56,008 nt of DNA. Source: Bacteroidota bacterium. Lineage in GTDB: Bacteria; Bacteroidota; Bacteroidia; Bacteroidales; VadinHA17. The notes beneath the pieces were generated by a model. It was not told the origin of the DNA and did not search any database. It worked only from the letters and a program-made list of their open reading frames with translations. Shown piece by piece: positions 53,018-56,008 of this stretch. Position numbers and translations under genes: made by a program. The stretch is from contig JADFQJ010000016.1 of NCBI GenBank assembly GCA_022561875.1, forward strand, positions 1 through 56,008. Reading direction: 5' to 3'. The stretch's first letter is position 1, and each line of letters begins with the position of its first letter.

Positions 53018-54004
53018 TTAATATCTGTTTAACCACCGGTATCTTCTTGCATTATCTCCAAGTTTAACTGCTATTATAAATTCATGTGAGCCAAAGCTGT
53101 ATTTTCTTATATTAGAAAGAGAATAATCGAACGCATACCCAAAATAATATTGGCTGACTTTTACACCGGCCATAATAACCATAGCATCATTGGTACGATA
53201 AGATAATCCAGCCCAATAATCATTCCTATAGAAAACCCTGGCATTCAAGTCAATCTGAAAACTATGAAGCATATCGGATGATTTCATAAGAATTGAAGGT
53301 TGAATAACAATTTCCGGTGTAACATCAAATTTATATCCTCCCATGATAAAGTAGTGCCTGAGTAACCGATAGTTAGTGTAAGATTGATTACCAAGCTTCA
53401 ATGCCGATCTTAACAGTTGTGTAGCGGATATACCAACAAATAGTTCCTGTGTGTGAAAACTCACCCCGAAATTTGCATCAGGAATAAATATTACCTTGTC
53501 ATATTCCATTAAAAATGGATCGTCCTGGTCAAACAGAACGATTTCGTCCTCATCAATTGAGAATTGAAAGGCATTAACTGAAATTCCAAATGACAGCTGT
53601 GATTCATCCATTGGAATATGATACGCGTAGGTCAATTGGAACCCGGTTCTATCTATAATCCCATTCTTATCATTGAAAATATAGCCTCCTAATCCAACAC
53701 GACCTTCACGTGAAGGGCGGGTAATTTTCCTACGCACTGAAGTTGATTTGGAGATATAACTAGTCTTTAGTAACCTGGTCTGGAAACTTATAGCATGTGT
53801 TCTGGGAGCAGTGCTGATCCCAAGCCATTGTTCCCTGGCAGTCAGGTTAATTGAGGTATAACCGTCATTCCCGGCTAATGCCGGATTCAACAGAAATCCA
53901 TTCATCATGTACTGACTATACATTGGCAATTGTTGACCAAAAGTACTGATCGAATGGAAAAAAAGTACAAAAAATACAATATATAATTTAAGACTCTTCC
54001 TCAT
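53018..54004 (-). CDS. PorP/SprF family outer-membrane protein
   Basis: A 328-residue outer-membrane protein of the PorP/SprF family. A signal peptide (about 1-23) is followed by QQLPMYSQYMMNGFLLNPALAGNDGY, the diagnostic N-terminal segment, then TAREQWLGI and a beta-barrel with alternating aromatic strands. In gliding Bacteroidota SprF-type proteins support type IX secretion or anchoring of a large adhesin encoded next to them. Here the preceding gene, 28 bases away, encodes a SprB-repeat protein, which fits that pairing. I start at 54004, which gives a signal peptide; an upstream frame to 54043 overlaps the neighbour. Confidence 0.92.
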   Translation of the reverse strand: MRKSLKLYIVFFVLFFHSISTFGQQLPMYSQYMMNGFLLNPALAGNDGYTSINLTAREQWLGISTAPRTHAISFQTRLLKTSYISKSTSVRRKITRPSREGRVGLGGYIFNDKNGIIDRTGFQLTYAYHIPMDESQLSFGISVNAFQFSIDEDEIVLFDQDDPFLMEYDKVIFIPDANFGVSFHTQELFVGISATQLLRSALKLGNQSYTNYRLLRHYFIMGGYKFDVTPEIVIQPSILMKSSDMLHSFQIDLNARVFYRNDYWAGLSYRTNDAMVIMAGVKVSQYYFGYAFDYSLSNIRKYSFGSHEFIIAVKLGDNARRYRWLNRY

Positions 54005-54032
54005 AAATGCCTCAATATTACAAAATTTTCCG

Positions 54033-56008
54033 CTATCTGACAATCGTTATACTTCCAACAATTGGTTTTGAACCATCCCCAAGGTCAATAATATAGTGAT
54101 ACGAGTCCATTGGTAGTTCTTTTCCTTTAAAAGTACCATCCCATGGATCCTGGTAACCATTGTCAGACCGGAAAATCAATTTACCCCACCGTGTATAAAT
54201 TTCAATTACGACGTTGTGATACAACTGAATAGATTCGATATCCCATACATCATTCTTACCATCACCATTTGGAGTAAACAGGTTAGGTATTCTCAGGCAT
54301 GTTTCAGCTATCAATGTTACTTCAATAGTATCATTGAAAGTACACATATTGGCATCAGTGATTTCAACTGTATATGTACCTGCTCCAATACTGCTGATAC
54401 TTTCATCTATAGCCCCATCTGACCATAATATTGTATATATCCCGATTCCACCTTCGATATTCAGGCTTATTGCACCATCGTTTGTACCAGGACAAGTTTC
54501 AAGGGTTATTTCCGGATCTGTTAATATGGCATCAGGCTCATTTATAGTTGCGACAGCTACATCAGAACAATTATTTTCGTCTGTTACCGTAACAGCATAA
54601 TCACCCGGTCCAAGGTTTACAGCAATAGCAGCGGTTTGCCCATCCGACCAGGTATAGGTATAACTTCCCGTACCACCTGTTACATCAACAGATGCCTGAC
54701 CATCAGCTTCTCCATAACAAGTTATGTCTGTCGGAGTTACAGTGATCTGAAGAGCTTCCGGTTCATTAACATCCAGACTAAAGTCCTTTGTACAACCATT
54801 ACTATCCTGAATAGTCAGATCATAAGTTCCACCGGTCAGTCCGGTTTGATCTTCATCAGTTGAAACTAACCCGCTCCCATCGCTGGTTGTCCAGTTAAAA
54901 GTATATGGTCCGTTACCACCTGCAACAGTGATATTAATGGATCCATTGCTATCGCCATTGCAATCAAGGTCTGTAATAGTTGTATCCGACAAGGCAATTT
55001 CTGATGGGCCAGTTAGAGTAATTGACACACCTGAAGAGCTACACAGATTAGCATCCCTGACGATAATGGTATATCCGCCGGCAGCAAGACCGGTAAAGTT
55101 ACCGGTTCCGTTCCAGTTTGATCCTCCATCGATACTGAATTCATATGGTGAAATACCTCCTGATGCAGAAGCTGCTACTGTACCTGTTGACTCTCCGAAG
55201 CATGCAGGATCAGTATATGAATCAATTGATCCTGAAGGAATAGGATTAACTGCTATAGTAATACCAGAACTTATTGATGAACAACCGGTTCCGCTATCTG
55301 TTACGTCAACCGTCACTGTTTCACCATCATTCAGACTACTTGTAATATATGTATTTGAAGCAGCGGGACCCTGAACACTTGATCCATCAATAAAAAACTC
55401 ATAGAGGTCACCACCACCTGCCGTGAAAGTAACAGTTTCACCGACACAAATAGTATCATTTGGATCGCTGCTTGTTAAGGTCGCTACAGGAACGGGATTT
55501 ACAACTACAGCAAAAGTACCCGGAATTGCACTGTTACCATTTGCATTTACACCAACCACTGTTACATCACCGCTTACAGCAGATAAGCTATAATCAACTG
55601 TAATCAGAGTGTCATCAGCAGCGCCAACAATTGAAGCGCCTGTAGGTACTGTCCATGAATATGATGTTGCCCTGTCGACTGAATCAATCGCGTAGGTAAC
55701 TCCTGTTTGTCCGGCACATACGGTATCGTCACTTGCTGTTATAGGTCCGGGATTTTCCGGTAAAACTAATACAGTAACTGTAGCGATTGCACCAAAGTCT
55801 GTACCGTTGCAATTTGCATCGCTTACGGCTGTTACAGAATAGGTTGTTGTTACTGCAGGACTAACACTTACTGTATATGGGCTTGTGGCCTGGTTAGTTA
55901 CATTTACAGGTGTTGTGCCATCGGTATAGGTGAAATCCCATGGCCCGGCTCCTGCCAGTGTTATGCTTATATTAGTGCTCGATCCGTTGCAGATTGTTGC
56001 ATCTCCGC
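54033..56008 (-). CDS. SprB-repeat surface protein with type B sorting domain (5' end beyond window)
   Basis: The frame is open from its stop at 54033 to the window edge, giving 658 complete codons; a GTG at 55559 is not the real start. The visible part is a chain of Ig/PKD-like and SprB-type repeats: GTGSYTYTWSDGQTAAIAV, NGPYTFNWTTSDGSGL and GISPYEFSIDGG are each followed by G-x-Y-x-V/I-x-V-x-D-x-N-x-C. The last about 90 residues are a gliding-motility-associated type B sorting domain (IPNLFTPNGDGKNDVWDI, EIYTRWGKLIFRS, SYHYIIDLGDG), so it is secreted by T9SS. Repeats and sorting domain suggest a long adhesin or gliding-type filament protein paired with the PorP/SprF gene. Its total length and signal peptide are outside the window. 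Confidence 0.93.
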   Translation of the reverse strand, partial: GDATICNGSSTNISITLAGAGPWDFTYTDGTTPVNVTNQATSPYTVSVSPAVTTTYSVTAVSDANCNGTDFGAIATVTVLVLPENPGPITASDDTVCAGQTGVTYAIDSVDRATSYSWTVPTGASIVGAADDTLITVDYSLSAVSGDVTVVGVNANGNSAIPGTFAVVVNPVPVATLTSSDPNDTICVGETVTFTAGGGDLYEFFIDGSSVQGPAASNTYITSSLNDGETVTVDVTDSGTGCSSISSGITIAVNPIPSGSIDSYTDPACFGESTGTVAASASGGISPYEFSIDGGSNWNGTGNFTGLAAGGYTIIVRDANLCSSSGVSITLTGPSEIALSDTTITDLDCNGDSNGSINITVAGGNGPYTFNWTTSDGSGLVSTDEDQTGLTGGTYDLTIQDSNGCTKDFSLDVNEPEALQITVTPTDITCYGEADGQASVDVTGGTGSYTYTWSDGQTAAIAVNLGPGDYAVTVTDENNCSDVAVATINEPDAILTDPEITLETCPGTNDGAISLNIEGGIGIYTILWSDGAIDESISSIGAGTYTVEITDANMCTFNDTIEVTLIAETCLRIPNLFTPNGDGKNDVWDIESIQLYHNVVIEIYTRWGKLIFRSDNGYQDPWDGTFKGKELPMDSYHYIIDLGDGSKPIVGSITIVR

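Noticed and set aside
54928-55374. 148-codon plus-strand frame across the adhesin gene
   Set aside because: It is antisense to the SprB-type repeats, which have clear domain structure in the minus-strand frame.
1-56008. CRISPR array, prophage or insertion sequence
   Set aside because: No regularly spaced identical repeats with unique spacers, no transposase, integrase or phage structural gene was seen. The degenerate repeats are not regularly spaced.

Overview
The window looks like a chromosomal segment of a Bacteroidota bacterium, probably of the class Bacteroidia; I cannot name the genus. The evidence is type IX secretion (T9SS) sorting domains on three proteins, a PorP/SprF-family protein next to a SprB-repeat adhesin, a TonB-dependent receptor with a carboxypeptidase-like N-terminal domain, START-like and DUF4294 proteins typical of the phylum, and promoters of the phylum-specific TTTG-N19-TAnnTTTG type. 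The MqnE gene suggests menaquinone synthesis by the futalosine route. Most of the window is ordinary housekeeping sequence at roughly 40% G+C, with no phage, insertion sequence or CRISPR array.

Layout. 1-3255: hairpin-rich leader, rpmH with promoter and terminator, mqnE, a PASTA-domain membrane protein and repeat-filled gaps. 3256-7337 (+): a T9SS cargo protein, an RluD-type pseudouridine synthase and D-Ala-D-Ala ligase. 7402-11683 (-): glycine dehydrogenase, a metallo-beta-lactamase-fold hydrolase and Pcm. 11800-14271 (+): a catalytically degenerate Gfo/Idh/MocA protein and an undecaprenyl-phosphate sugar transferase. 14538-16549: ThpR, ElbB and a DUF4294 protein. 17245-20257 (-): a G+C-richer lactate permease and LarA-type racemase pair, with a deleted ERCC4-type nuclease gene on one side and a broken small gene on the other. 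20679-24335: CotH-like lipoprotein, regulatory-domain protein, tRNA-Met and START-like protein. 24643-29491 (+): overlapping operon of an LptF/G-type permease, two glycosyltransferases and fmt. 29585-35128: LysM glucosaminidase, cytidine deaminase, pseudouridine synthase, panB and dnaK. 35231-43362 (+): a long operon (MORN protein, T9SS subtilase, xseA, two TPR histidine kinases, xseB). 43526-48656 (-): peptide-binding lipoprotein, a TPP-riboswitch-controlled TonB receptor and thioredoxin. 48887-56008: CCA-adding enzyme, EEP-family protein, beta-helix lipoprotein, PorP/SprF protein and the 3' part of a SprB-repeat protein that runs off the window.

The signals I find most worth following are: a family of dispersed, word-like degenerate intergenic repeats, including a bipartite element present in two inverted copies 26 kb apart; twin TPR sensor kinases inserted between the two exonuclease VII subunit genes; the lactate island bordered by broken genes; and a Gfo/Idh/MocA family protein that has lost both its nucleotide-binding glycines and its catalytic lysine. 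I did not find a clearly novel multi-gene defence or metabolic system.
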